From assembly GCA_003445035.1 (NCBI GenBank), contig DLVV01000222.1, positions 2,894-12,061 on the forward strand: a stretch of 9,168 nucleotides of DNA. Reading direction: 5' to 3'. This document shows positions 1 through 7,067 of the stretch, piece by piece. Origin of the DNA: Planctomycetaceae bacterium. GTDB lineage: Bacteria > Planctomycetota > Planctomycetia > Planctomycetales > Planctomycetaceae. A program made the translations under genes and the position numbers. The stretch's first letter is position 1. The number at the start of each line of letters is the position of its first letter. The notes beneath the pieces were generated by a model. It was not told where the DNA came from, ran no database searches, and worked only from the letters and a program-made list of their open reading frames with translations.

Positions 1-24
1 GCCCACACCAGAGCCCACACCAGA
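1..24 (+). repeat. Perfect 12-bp tandem duplication inside the Pro/Glu linker
   Basis: The 12-mer gcccacaccaga occurs twice head to tail (1-12 and 13-24) and then decays into further ccagaa copies. Because 12 is a multiple of three, it encodes PTPE repeated in frame. The array may continue to the left of the window. This is probably a slippage-prone linker repeat with no regulatory role. Confidence 0.6.
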
Positions 25-283
25 ACCAGAACTCGAACCTGTCCTGGCCCCTCCGGACCCAGGCGAACGGGAAACCGAGGAACCCCCGTTGCCCGAGGCC
101 AGTGAAGCGGACGAGATCAACGCCACGGCGTTGTTCGAGGAGGCTCGGAGACGGGCTGCGGACGGACGCAAAGATGAGGCCGTGGCACTTCTCACGGGGA
201 TCGTCGACCAGTTCCCCCTGACGTGGTCCGCCGAACAGGCCAAGCAAACCCTGGCCAAGCTCGACAATCCGGGGGACCAGTGA
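2..283 (+). CDS. C-terminal end of a protein with a Pro/Glu-rich stretch and a TPR-like helical tail (5' partial)
   Basis: The frame is open from the left edge to a TGA at 281-283, giving 93 visible residues. The true start lies outside the window. An in-frame TTG at 89 is internal, because the coding pattern continues upstream of it. The first ~35 residues are low complexity, rich in Pro and Glu (PTPEPTPEPE), which suggests a flexible linker. The last ~55 residues form two probable amphipathic helices around the motif GRKDEAVALL, followed by FP and AEQAKQTLAKL. This resembles a single tetratricopeptide-like hairpin, of the kind often found at the C-terminus of planctomycete proteins after a membrane or FHA-like region; that comparison is from memory. 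No catalytic motif is visible and function cannot be assigned. It is convergent with the kinase gene, with 45 bases between the stops. Confidence 0.7.
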   Translation, partial: PTPEPTPEPELEPVLAPPDPGERETEEPPLPEASEADEINATALFEEARRRAADGRKDEAVALLTGIVDQFPLTWSAEQAKQTLAKLDNPGDQ

Positions 284-290
284 GAACTGA

Positions 291-304
291 CCTCGTGGCC
301 GAGG
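291..304. terminator. Small hairpin between convergent gene ends (weak)
   Basis: CCTCG (291-295) and CGAGG (300-304) pair around a 4-base loop, between the stop of the upstream plus-strand gene (283) and the stop of the kinase (329). The 5-bp GC-rich stem could act on transcripts from both sides, but neither side has a T-tract, so intrinsic termination is doubtful. A stem this short can arise by chance. Confidence 0.2.
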
Positions 305-328
305 ACCCGATCTCGCCCCGCCCCCGGC

Positions 329-1480
329 TCACTCTGCCGGAGGATTAAACACGCGAGTCGGCGGCAGGAAATCGCGAGTCACCTCGTCCGAGGGATCCCG
401 CAGTTCGAACTCCGCCTCCACCTCGTCGATCCAGTGACGGATTTCCGCCTCGTATTCGCTCGTCACCCCGGCCTGCACCAGTTCTCGCTGGAACTCGGCC
501 ACACCACCGGAATCGAGCTCGGCTTCCTCGGCTGACGGGAACCTCTGGATCGGATCCGGATCGACCAGTCCGTGCAACAGCCGCAGCAGCGGCTCGGTCA
601 AGGCGAACTCTTCGACCGGCAACGCTCCCGGCAACCAGTCAAAGACCGACCGCTTGGACGTCAGCATCTCGGCAAAACTCATCCCGGCAAACGGTTGCTC
701 GCCCGAGAGCATCTCGATCAGCAGGTAGCCGACGCTGGCCAGGTCCGAGGCGGGCGTCCCGGGCTGTCCCTCCAGTACTTCGGGCGCGGCATAGATCGGC
801 GTGCACGGATGCACCGGGGGCCGGTTCTCAAGTTCAAACGCCGCACCGATATCGATGATCTTGACGTTGCCGCTGCGCTTGAGCATCACGTTGGACGGCT
901 TGATGTCGTTGTGGACGATGCCGTGGCGATGCATCGCCGACAACGCCGACAGGCATTCCCGGATCACCGACGCCGCCGTCCCCGGACGCAACCGGGGCTG
1001 CTGCCGCCCCTCGGTCATCACCACCTGGTTGATTGTCTGCCAGCGACGCTCGGTCACCTGCTCGCGGACACGGCCGTAGGCATCGGGAGTCAACAGCCTC
1101 CGCAGGTCGTACCCGTCAATCCACTCCATCTCCAGCACGTGAACGCCTTCGACACTGACCACGTTCTGCACGTCGACCAGGTGGTCCTGCTGGATCCGTG
1201 CAACCCGCGAGGCGACCGTGGCCAACCGAGCCATCTCGGCAGAGTATTCCAGCGGGGTGGTGAATCGGTCCGGTGAGAAGATCTTCAACGCCACCGGGAT
1301 CGTGAAACCGTCAACCCCTCGGCGTTCGCTGAGATACACGACGCCCTGGCCTCCGACCCCCAGGCACTTCCGGAACGGACGCACAGCGTCCCAACCCACC
1401 ACCTCGCCGTCCACCAGCGACCGGTAGTGCTCGCCCAGTTCCTTCAGGCCGTCTCCGGGTCCCGTTGCCTCGGTCGTCAT
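329..1480 (-). CDS. Soluble Ser/Thr protein kinase (Hanks-type) with HND and DIG variant motifs
   Basis: A protein kinase of 383 residues, expected to transfer phosphate from ATP to Ser/Thr of unidentified substrates in the cytoplasm. Motifs in order: glycine loop GVGGQGVVYL (~41-50), VALK lysine (K66), catalytic loop HGIVHNDIKPSN with D192, K194 and N197, magnesium motif DIG (D210), APE (232-234), the conserved Asp of helix F (D246) and RFPSAEEA (R313) near the end of the domain. A ~35-residue basic/polar insert lies between the hinge (EWIDGYDL) and helix E. The last ~60 residues are acidic and unassigned. No signal peptide, transmembrane helix or sensor domain is visible. The start chosen is ATG at 1478-1480 because the domain follows closely. 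The frame stays open to 1804 but would then run into gltA. Upstream GGCGAG is only a weak ribosome site. HND replaces HRD and DIG replaces DFG, while the catalytic Lys, Asp and Asn remain, so activity is likely. Confidence 0.9.
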   Translation of the reverse strand: MTTEATGPGDGLKELGEHYRSLVDGEVVGWDAVRPFRKCLGVGGQGVVYLSERRGVDGFTIPVALKIFSPDRFTTPLEYSAEMARLATVASRVARIQQDHLVDVQNVVSVEGVHVLEMEWIDGYDLRRLLTPDAYGRVREQVTERRWQTINQVVMTEGRQQPRLRPGTAASVIRECLSALSAMHRHGIVHNDIKPSNVMLKRSGNVKIIDIGAAFELENRPPVHPCTPIYAAPEVLEGQPGTPASDLASVGYLLIEMLSGEQPFAGMSFAEMLTSKRSVFDWLPGALPVEEFALTEPLLRLLHGLVDPDPIQRFPSAEEAELDSGGVAEFQRELVQAGVTSEYEAEIRHWIDEVEAEFELRDPSDEVTRDFLPPTRVFNPPAE

Positions 1481-1667
1481 CGCTCTCGCCACGTCTTCTC
1501 GCCCGCCCGTAGCCCCCCGTGTAATCAATCCGCCCCCGTCGCTCAAGTGCCACTCGCCTCCCGGGACTGTCCCCACAGCGGTGACGAGCGGCGAGAAGGC
1601 CGGCGCAACGCTCGCCTCGAGTGTGACAGAAAAATCCGTGAGACGGGGACGCGTGGAGGTCGTCCGC
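1481..1667 (-). other. Intergenic spacer between gltA and the kinase
   Basis: These 187 bases hold no convincing gene. On the minus strand they contain a weak terminator-like element just after gltA (1630-1646) and a GC-rich inverted repeat, GGCGAG/CTCGCC (1590-1595 and 1611-1616, 15-base loop). No good promoter for the kinase was found. The best -35 match is TTGAGC, with only a 3/6 -10 box (TACACG) 17 bases later. Whether the kinase is co-transcribed with gltA therefore stays open. Confidence 0.4.
1630..1646 (-). terminator. Weak terminator-like hairpin plus T-run after gltA
   Basis: Read on the minus strand, CCGT-CTC-ACGG (a 4-bp stem with a 3-base loop) is followed by ATTTTT, beginning 21 bases after the gltA stop. 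A second possible stem, GGACG/CGTCC (1647-1651 and 1661-1665), lies just ahead of it. The placement and T-run suit an intrinsic terminator, but the stem is short, so termination would be partial at best. Confidence 0.3.
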
Positions 1668-2942
1668 CTAGCGTTCGGCCACCGGCGTGTAGTCCCGAAC
1701 CGTCGGACCGGTGTAGATCTGCCGCGGACGGTTGATCCGACTGCTGGGATCGTCTCGAAGTTCCTTGAGGTGAGCGATCCAGCCGGGCAGACGTCCCAGG
1801 GCAAACATCACGGTGAACATGTCGGTCGGGATCCCCATCGCCCGGTAGAGCACGCCGCTATAGAAGTCGACGTTGGGGTAGAGCTTCCTCTCGACGAAGT
1901 ACTCGTCGTTGAGAGCCACGTCCTCGAGCTGCTTGGCGATCTCCAGCAGCGGATCGTTGACGCCCAGCTCGTCCAGCACCTCGTCGCAGGCCTTCCGCAG
2001 AATCGTCGCCCGCGGGTCGAAGTTCTTGTAGACCCGGTGGCCGAATCCCATCATCCGGAACTCGTTGTCCTTGTCCTTGGCCATGTCGACGTACTTCTTG
2101 TAGTCGGATCCGTCCTGGCGGATCATCTCGAGCATCTCGAGCACCTTCTGGTTGGCTCCACCGTGAAGCGGTCCCCAGAGAGCACAGACACCGGCCGAGA
2201 GCGAAGCAAAGATGTTGGCCTGGCTGCTGGCCACCATCCGCACCGTCGACGTGCTGCAGTTCTGCTCGTGATCGGCATGCAGAATCAACAGCACGTTCAA
2301 AGCGTCCTGGAGAACCTTCGGCACCTCGTAGGTCTCGGTCGGCACCGAGAACATCATGTTCAGGAAATTGGCGCTGTAGGAGAGATGGTTGAGCGGATAC
2401 ACCAGCGGCTGGCCGATCGACTTCTTGTAGGCCCAGGCGGCCATCGTCTTGGATTTGGCCAGGACCCGGATGATGTTCAGGTCGTCATCCTCGTCTCCGG
2501 AGGCCTCGGGGTAGTACGTGGCTAGCGAGGCGATCATCGAGGAGAGCACGGCCATCGGGTGAGCCGAGGCGGGATAACCGTCGAAGAACTTCTTCATGTC
2601 CTCGTGGATCATGCTGTGAGAGGTCAGCCCGTCGCTGAAACCCTGCAGCTGATCGGCCGTCGGCAGGTCCCCGTAGATCAGCAGGTAGCAGACCTCGGCG
2701 AACGTGGCATTCTCGGCCAGTTGTTCGATCGGATATCCACGGTACCGGAGAATCCCCTCCTCACCGTTGATGAAACAGATCGCACTCTGGCAGGCACCTG
2801 TGTTGCCGTAACCGGAGTCGAGTGTGATCGCCCCCGACTCACCGCGAAAGCGGGTGATGTCGACCCCTCGCTCCCCCTCGGAGCCAACGACCACCGGAAG
2901 TTCGTAATCCTGCCCGTCCAGGCTTAATTTGGCACTGTCCAT
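1668..2942 (-). CDS. gltA: Citrate synthase (type II, GltA)
   Basis: Condenses acetyl-CoA with oxaloacetate to citrate, the entry step of the TCA cycle, in the cytoplasm. The 424-residue length is close to the ~427 of hexameric Gram-negative GltA. The N-terminal segment with DGQDYELPV and YRGYPIEQLAE is typical of that type. Active-site residues are all present: HADHEQNCSTSTVR (H222/H225), PLHGGANQ (H260), the family signature GFGHRVYKNFDPR (H302) and NVDFYSG (D359). The ATG at 2940-2942 is chosen because homologous sequence begins right there. The frame stays open to 3362, but that extension would overlap the WD40 gene and shows no family similarity. The stop is TAG at 1668-1670. No strong Shine-Dalgarno sequence is seen upstream. 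The 178-base spacer before it contains a candidate promoter, so it is probably transcribed apart from the secreted-protein genes upstream. Confidence 0.97.
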   Translation of the reverse strand: MDSAKLSLDGQDYELPVVVGSEGERGVDITRFRGESGAITLDSGYGNTGACQSAICFINGEEGILRYRGYPIEQLAENATFAEVCYLLIYGDLPTADQLQGFSDGLTSHSMIHEDMKKFFDGYPASAHPMAVLSSMIASLATYYPEASGDEDDDLNIIRVLAKSKTMAAWAYKKSIGQPLVYPLNHLSYSANFLNMMFSVPTETYEVPKVLQDALNVLLILHADHEQNCSTSTVRMVASSQANIFASLSAGVCALWGPLHGGANQKVLEMLEMIRQDGSDYKKYVDMAKDKDNEFRMMGFGHRVYKNFDPRATILRKACDEVLDELGVNDPLLEIAKQLEDVALNDEYFVERKLYPNVDFYSGVLYRAMGIPTDMFTVMFALGRLPGWIAHLKELRDDPSSRINRPRQIYTGPTVRDYTPVAER

Positions 2943-3012
2943 CGTGTCGCTTCTGGCCCCGGAATGTGTTTCGGATGATGATTCCCGTCGATCCCAATAA
3001 CTCGACAACAGC

Positions 3013-3046
3013 GGACCGACGAAACGACCATTATCCAAGTCGGTCC
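3013..3046. promoter_or_regulatory. Inverted repeat bracketing the candidate gltA -10 box (possible operator)
   Basis: GGACCGAC (3013-3020) and GTCGGTCC (3039-3046) are perfect 8-bp reverse complements separated by 18 bases, with arm centres 26 bp apart. The spacer contains the proposed -10 box (3030-3035). One arm lies in the -35/-10 spacer and the other at or just past the expected start site, which is a suitable position for a repressor or dimeric regulator. If transcription begins further upstream, the arms could instead form a leader hairpin. No regulator can be named. Confidence 0.35.
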
Positions 3047-3058
3047 ATCGGATCGCAA
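3030..3058 (-). promoter_or_regulatory. Candidate sigma70-type promoter for gltA
   Basis: On the minus strand, TTGCGA (3053-3058, 4/6 match to the -35 consensus) is followed after exactly 17 bases by GATAAT (3030-3035, 5/6 match to the -10 consensus). Transcription would start near 3023 and leave a leader of about 80 bases before the gltA ATG. It is the best promoter match I found in this spacer. Planctomycete promoter consensus is less well defined than that of E. coli, so the call is moderate. Confidence 0.4.
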
Positions 3059-3067
3059 GCGAGGCCG

Positions 3068-3086
3068 CCGGAGGACTTGGCTCCGG
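3068..3086 (-). terminator. GC-rich hairpin downstream of the WD40 gene
   Basis: CCGGAG (3068-3073) and CTCCGG (3081-3086) form a perfect 6-bp stem with a 7-base loop, 34 bases past the stop of the cytochrome/WD40 gene and upstream of the gltA promoter candidate. It could end or protect the 3' end of the secreted-protein operon transcript. There is no T-tract after it, so it may only stabilise the RNA. Confidence 0.3.
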
Positions 3087-3120
3087 AACCCAAGGAAGCA
3101 CGCCCCGACGACGGGTCATC

Positions 3121-4554
3121 TCACCGGGATGATACGCCGGGATGCCATTTCGCTCGTGGTTTGGACTCGGATCCCCGCCACAATCGCAGCGCGCCGGTCC
3201 AGTCGCCGACGACCAACCATCCCGGCACACCGACCAGGGCCACACGGGTGACGATGTCGTCCAGCGGCCCTCGCCGATCCTGTTCGGCACCGGCCTGGTT
3301 CCAGGTCCGAGCCACCCGATCGTGGCCGACGGTCGCCAACTGACCGTCGGCACGGCAGGCAATTCCCAGTACGCCTCCCTCGTGAGCCATCCAGTTCCTC
3401 AAGGGCCGTCCCCCCTCAGCCTCCCACTGGCGAACGGTCCCGTCCTGGCTGGCCGAGGCAACCACGCGACCATCGGGTCGCCACGCCACGCCGGTGACTG
3501 CGCCGCGATGACCGACCAGTGCCGACACCCGGTCCCACTGGCGAGTCTCCCACAACACCAGGCCGCCTCCACGATCACCGGTGACCAGTCGTCGCCCGTC
3601 GGGGCTGAATCCGATCGAGACAACCCAATCGGTGTGAACCGCGAGCCGGCGGATCGTCCGACCGGTGGCCGTCTCGACTATCCGGACCTCTCGATCACTG
3701 CCGATGGCCAACCGCTTCCCGGACGGATCCAGCGCCGACCCCAGCACGACATCCTCGCCATCGGTGACGGCAAACAAGCGTCGCCCGGATCGCACCTTCC
3801 AGCCCACCACGGCTCCCGAGACCCCCGCCTGGCCGCCGGCGGCCCAGATCACTTCGCCATCGGCACTGAAGGCGAGCTGGTGCGGTCGACCCTCGGGAAA
3901 CGGCAGTGCTCCGGAGAGTTTTCCGCTGACCGCGTCGTAGACCAGCACCTGCCCGATCCCACCGACAGCCACCAGGGACGACCACGGGCTGGCCGCCAGG
4001 GCCACCACCGTGCGGCCGCGGGCAGAGGTCCGTATCGCCACGGCCGGCCAGCCGAAAGGACGAGCTCCCGGCTGGTCACCCTCGCCCTTCAAGACGGGAC
4101 GACGGAGGGACGGGCCGACACGCGAGAGCAGCGAGCGAGGACGCTTGGAGGTTCTTGGCCGGCTTGTCCTGGTCGCCAGCAGCCCGCCGTCGATCCACTG
4201 ACGGATCAGCTTCAATTCGGACGCAGGCAACCGCGGCCGCTTCGGCGGCATGTGCGGCTCCTCGGCGTGAGACACGAGCAGGTAGAGCCGGCTCTGCAGT
4301 GGATCACCCGGGACCAGCACCTCGCCGGAAGACCCTCCGGCCATCGCCGCCACGTATCGCGACAGGTCGAGGTCGGCCTTGGGTTGTCCACCGCCGTGAC
4401 ACCCGGTGCAGCGACGACGAAACAACGGCCCGACCTGGTCACTGAACGTCACCCGCGGGGCTTTCGGTTTCGTCGCGGCCGGGTCTTCGGCCAGGGTAAC
4501 CGGAGACAACACCAGGAGGACCAGGACCACCAGGGTGTTGGTTCGCTCGTGCAT
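3121..4554 (-). CDS. Secreted cytochrome-c (PSCyt1-type) / seven-bladed WD40 propeller fusion
   Basis: A 477-residue protein with a signal peptide (hydrophobic core ~8-20, likely cleavage after A22 in VTLA-ED), so it acts outside the cytoplasm. Residues ~34-125 are a planctomycete cytochrome-c-like domain. It has heme motif CTGCH (C49, C52, H53), the phrase VSHAEEPHMPPK with M102 as candidate distal ligand, and the closing helix LKLIRQWIDGG. A basic Arg/Ser linker (~126-160) leads to about seven WD40-like repeats (starting near 181, 224, 268, 305, 346, 388 and 428), recognisable by SPDG/RPDG turns and ends such as VLWE, VRQWE and LRLWR. Electron transfer or a structural heme is inferred from family; the partner is unknown. 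It follows the DUF1549/1553 gene by 59 bases on the same strand, probably in one operon. ATG 4552-4554 is chosen because it immediately precedes the signal peptide. No clear Shine-Dalgarno sequence precedes it. Confidence 0.88.
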   Translation of the reverse strand: MHERTNTLVVLVLLVLSPVTLAEDPAATKPKAPRVTFSDQVGPLFRRRCTGCHGGGQPKADLDLSRYVAAMAGGSSGEVLVPGDPLQSRLYLLVSHAEEPHMPPKRPRLPASELKLIRQWIDGGLLATRTSRPRTSKRPRSLLSRVGPSLRRPVLKGEGDQPGARPFGWPAVAIRTSARGRTVVALAASPWSSLVAVGGIGQVLVYDAVSGKLSGALPFPEGRPHQLAFSADGEVIWAAGGQAGVSGAVVGWKVRSGRRLFAVTDGEDVVLGSALDPSGKRLAIGSDREVRIVETATGRTIRRLAVHTDWVVSIGFSPDGRRLVTGDRGGGLVLWETRQWDRVSALVGHRGAVTGVAWRPDGRVVASASQDGTVRQWEAEGGRPLRNWMAHEGGVLGIACRADGQLATVGHDRVARTWNQAGAEQDRRGPLDDIVTRVALVGVPGWLVVGDWTGALRLWRGSESKPRAKWHPGVSSR

Positions 4555-4593
4555 CTGGTCACACTGCGTGGAGGGTCAAGATGGTGTGCTGCG

Positions 4594-4610
4594 GATTCCC
4601 GAAGGGAACC
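4594..4610 (-). other. Hairpin in the DUF1549/1553-WD40 spacer
   Basis: As minus-strand RNA, GGUUCCC and GGGAAUC pair (five Watson-Crick pairs, one G-U, one G-C) around a 3-base UUC loop, starting three bases after the stop of the DUF1549/1553 gene. No T-run follows, so it is unlikely to terminate transcription. It could protect the upstream message and set different levels for the downstream gene. Confidence 0.3.
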
Positions 4611-4613
4611 GGA

Positions 4614-7067
4614 TCAGTGGTTGAACAGGAATTCCTTGGAATTCAACAACGCCCAGAACAACTCCTGGTAGATTTCGTTCCGATCGTCGGCGGCGGCGAC
4701 AGCCGCCAGCAACCGGGTCCGCTCGCGATCCGTCGGTTGCCGGGACAGGCAGCGAACGTAAAGAGCCGAGATCACGGTGGCCGGTTCGTCACCGGCCGTC
4801 ATCAACCGCTTCAGAACCTCGCCCCCCTCGATCTTGCCCCAGGTCGTGGCGCCGTTGATCAGGTGCAGGGCCTGCGAAAGATTCGGCTGCACGTCGACCT
4901 CGCAACTGCAGACCGTCTCGCGGTTTGAACGGCCGAACGTCTCGAGAAAGTCGGTGGACATCGCGGCCACCGGCAACTGCACAGCACGTGTGCCCAGCGG
5001 AAATCCCCCCAGGCGGCTCGGAACGCCCGTGGCCTGGCACAGGCAGTCGTGCAGCACCTCGGCCCGCAACCTGCGGAATGACGCATGGGAGAAGTTCCGC
5101 CGATCGTCGAGATTGCTGGCAGTCGGCTCGGTCGCTCGCTGGTACGCGAACGAGAGCGTGATGACGCGAATCAGCTTGCGGAAATCGTAACCGTCGGCCA
5201 CCAGCCGGGCGGCCAGGAAGTCGAGCAACTCGGGATTCGACGGTGGGTTGCTCAACCGCACGTCATCCACCTGGTCAACGATCCCTCTTCCAAAGAACTG
5301 CGCCCAGGCAATGTTGGCCAGGTTCCGTGAGAACCACGGGTTCCCGGCAGCCGTCAGCCAGTCGGCCAGCACGGCCCGGCGATCCCGTCGACCCAGCCTG
5401 GGCACCTCGCCACCGAGAAACTTCGGAGGCATCACTCGGTCATCGATCGGATGACGGACCTCACCCGACCCCTTGTTGAAGACAATCTGTTCTCGCGTGT
5501 CCTCCCAGTTCCGCTTCGAACCCAGCTGCGCGAAGAACGCGGCGAAACCGTAGTAGTCGTTCATCGTCCAGCGATCGAACGGGTGGTTGTGACACTGCGC
5601 ACACTGGATACGGGTTCCCATGAAGACCTGGGCCACGTTTTCGGCCAGGATCTTCGGTTTCCCGACCTGGCGAAAGTACTGCGCCGGCGGATCCCGAAAG
5701 AAGCCACCCTCGGCCGTCAACAACTCTCGGACCATCCGGTCCATCGGCACGTTGGCCAGGAATCGCTTCCGCAACCAGCCGAAAAACCCCCCCTTGACGT
5801 TGCGAACCTGCAGCAACTCGGCCCACTTCATCACCCAGAGATCGGTGAACTCGGGTCGCTTCAGCAACTCGTCAACCAGACGCTTTCGCTTGTCGGGACG
5901 CTTGTCGGCAATGAACCGGTCGTATTCGCCCGTCTGAGGCAACAACCCGATCGTGTCCAGGTAGACCCGACGAACGAACGTCGAGTCATCACAGATCGGC
6001 GAGGGAACAACTCTCAGTTTCCTGAGCTTGCGATGGATCAACTCGTCGACCGCGTTGGCCGCCGGCAGATCGGGAAACGCCGCCGCCGGCCCCCCGGGGA
6101 CCACGATCACCGGCAACCCGACGTTGTGTTCACCAAACATCGCCATCACGAACGACTCGCCACGCCGTTGACCGCTGACCACCGCGTCGGCTGACACGAC
6201 CGCCGACGCGGTGTTCGTGCTGGTGAAGACGGTCAGCCCGGTGACATCACGATCGGTGCCGTCGTCGTAATGCGCCCGGACGACCAGCCGGTGAGAACTT
6301 CCCGCAGCCGCGTCCTCTCCGAGCCGCGTGCCCGACAGGACGACCTCCGAGGGGAACACCTCCAGCCGCTTCACCCGGGACACATCCCGGGGATCCCGCG
6401 GTGCCCCCTGCTCGAGCCACTTCAACAGCACCCGGTACATCTCGCTGTCGGCGTCGAACCGCTGGCCACCACCGTGAACCACCTGCTCGGACGGCTTCGT
6501 CAGCAACAGGCTCTCGGCCGGCCGGGCCAGGTCGATCCGCCGGCCGACAAATTCCCGGGTAATCCGGAAGTGGTCCCCGGCCGGGTCAAACCCGAACACG
6601 GACAGCCGAAATCCTCGCTGTCCACGCGACGCCCCGTGGCAACTGCCGCTGTTGCACCCCCCCTTGGTCAAAACCGGCATCACGTCGAGACCGAATCTCA
6701 CCGGAGAAGTCGCGTCGGCATGGCGAACAGTCACCGGGACGACCAGCCGACGGCCATCAACGGTCACCACCAGGTCCAGTGCTCCGTCGGCCACCGGCTG
6801 CAGAACCCCTCCGACGATCCGGACCCGATCGGCCACCGAAGCCACCAGCCGGGCCCGGGAGGTCAGATCACGGGTGCGACCGTCCGCAGTGACCGACTGC
6901 ACGATCACCCGCTGGCGATCGGCGGCCCCGTCGAGCGTCACCCGGGACGGGTAGACGCGAATCACCGGGTCGTCGGCCATCGCGGCACTGCCGCAGACGG
7001 CAACCGCCAGGATCCCAACAGCGATCCGACAATCGGCACGCTTTCTGTGAACGAAACCGGAGATCAT
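4614..7067 (-). CDS. Secreted DUF1549/DUF1553 planctomycete cytochrome-like protein with two Ig-like domains
   Basis: An 817-residue exported protein with signal peptide 1-31 (cleavage likely after AMA). Domains in order: Ig-like/BIG2-like strand region (~35-115); cytochrome-like segment (~124-222) with GGCNSGSCHG (C138, C143, H144; CX4CH) and HGGGQRF; second Ig-like domain (~232-324); DUF1549 (~336-545) with RRVYLDTIGLLP and a classical heme motif CAQCHNHPFDRW (C489, C492, H493); DUF1553 (~565-810) with FFGRGIVDQVDD, NPPSNPELLD and the paired cysteines CSC (720/722) before QALHLING. Length and order match planctomycete 'PSD1' proteins as I know them. Their biochemical role is unsettled; heme binding is inferred from motifs. 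ATG 7065-7067 is supported by the signal peptide, a 4-base ATGA overlap with the upstream stop and a good Shine-Dalgarno sequence. The frame is open to 7187, but that extension lies inside the PPC gene. Confidence 0.93.
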   Translation of the reverse strand: MISGFVHRKRADCRIAVGILAVAVCGSAAMADDPVIRVYPSRVTLDGAADRQRVIVQSVTADGRTRDLTSRARLVASVADRVRIVGGVLQPVADGALDLVVTVDGRRLVVPVTVRHADATSPVRFGLDVMPVLTKGGCNSGSCHGASRGQRGFRLSVFGFDPAGDHFRITREFVGRRIDLARPAESLLLTKPSEQVVHGGGQRFDADSEMYRVLLKWLEQGAPRDPRDVSRVKRLEVFPSEVVLSGTRLGEDAAAGSSHRLVVRAHYDDGTDRDVTGLTVFTSTNTASAVVSADAVVSGQRRGESFVMAMFGEHNVGLPVIVVPGGPAAAFPDLPAANAVDELIHRKLRKLRVVPSPICDDSTFVRRVYLDTIGLLPQTGEYDRFIADKRPDKRKRLVDELLKRPEFTDLWVMKWAELLQVRNVKGGFFGWLRKRFLANVPMDRMVRELLTAEGGFFRDPPAQYFRQVGKPKILAENVAQVFMGTRIQCAQCHNHPFDRWTMNDYYGFAAFFAQLGSKRNWEDTREQIVFNKGSGEVRHPIDDRVMPPKFLGGEVPRLGRRDRRAVLADWLTAAGNPWFSRNLANIAWAQFFGRGIVDQVDDVRLSNPPSNPELLDFLAARLVADGYDFRKLIRVITLSFAYQRATEPTASNLDDRRNFSHASFRRLRAEVLHDCLCQATGVPSRLGGFPLGTRAVQLPVAAMSTDFLETFGRSNRETVCSCEVDVQPNLSQALHLINGATTWGKIEGGEVLKRLMTAGDEPATVISALYVRCLSRQPTDRERTRLLAAVAAADDRNEIYQELFWALLNSKEFLFNH

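Noticed and set aside
1..24. Possible start of a CRISPR or other repeat array
   Set aside because: Only two adjacent 12-bp units without spacers, in frame with a Pro/Glu linker, so it is a coding tandem repeat.
89..283. A complete 64-residue gene starting with TTG at 89
   Set aside because: The same frame is open and coding-like to the left edge (Pro/Glu-rich), so this is the tail of a longer gene.
1481..1804. N-terminal extension of the kinase into gltA
   Set aside because: The frame is open but the added residues are Arg/Thr-rich and unlike kinase N-termini, and the extension would overlap the end of gltA. The ATG at 1480 precedes the domain at a normal distance.
1581..2525. 314-codon plus-strand open frame opposite gltA
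   Set aside because: It lies wholly antisense to a clear citrate synthase gene and its translation is His/Val/Leu-rich low-information sequence. It is a shadow caused by high GC and third-position bias.
2943..3362. N-terminal extension of citrate synthase into the WD40 gene
   Set aside because: The family similarity begins at the ATG at 2942 and the resulting 424 residues match the usual length. The extension shows no family motif and covers the spacer and the end of the neighbouring gene.
3142..4671. 509-codon plus-strand open frame opposite the cytochrome-WD40 gene
   Set aside because: It is antisense to a gene with clear domains. The translation is Gly/Pro/Arg/His-rich without recognisable motifs, so I treat it as a GC-driven shadow.
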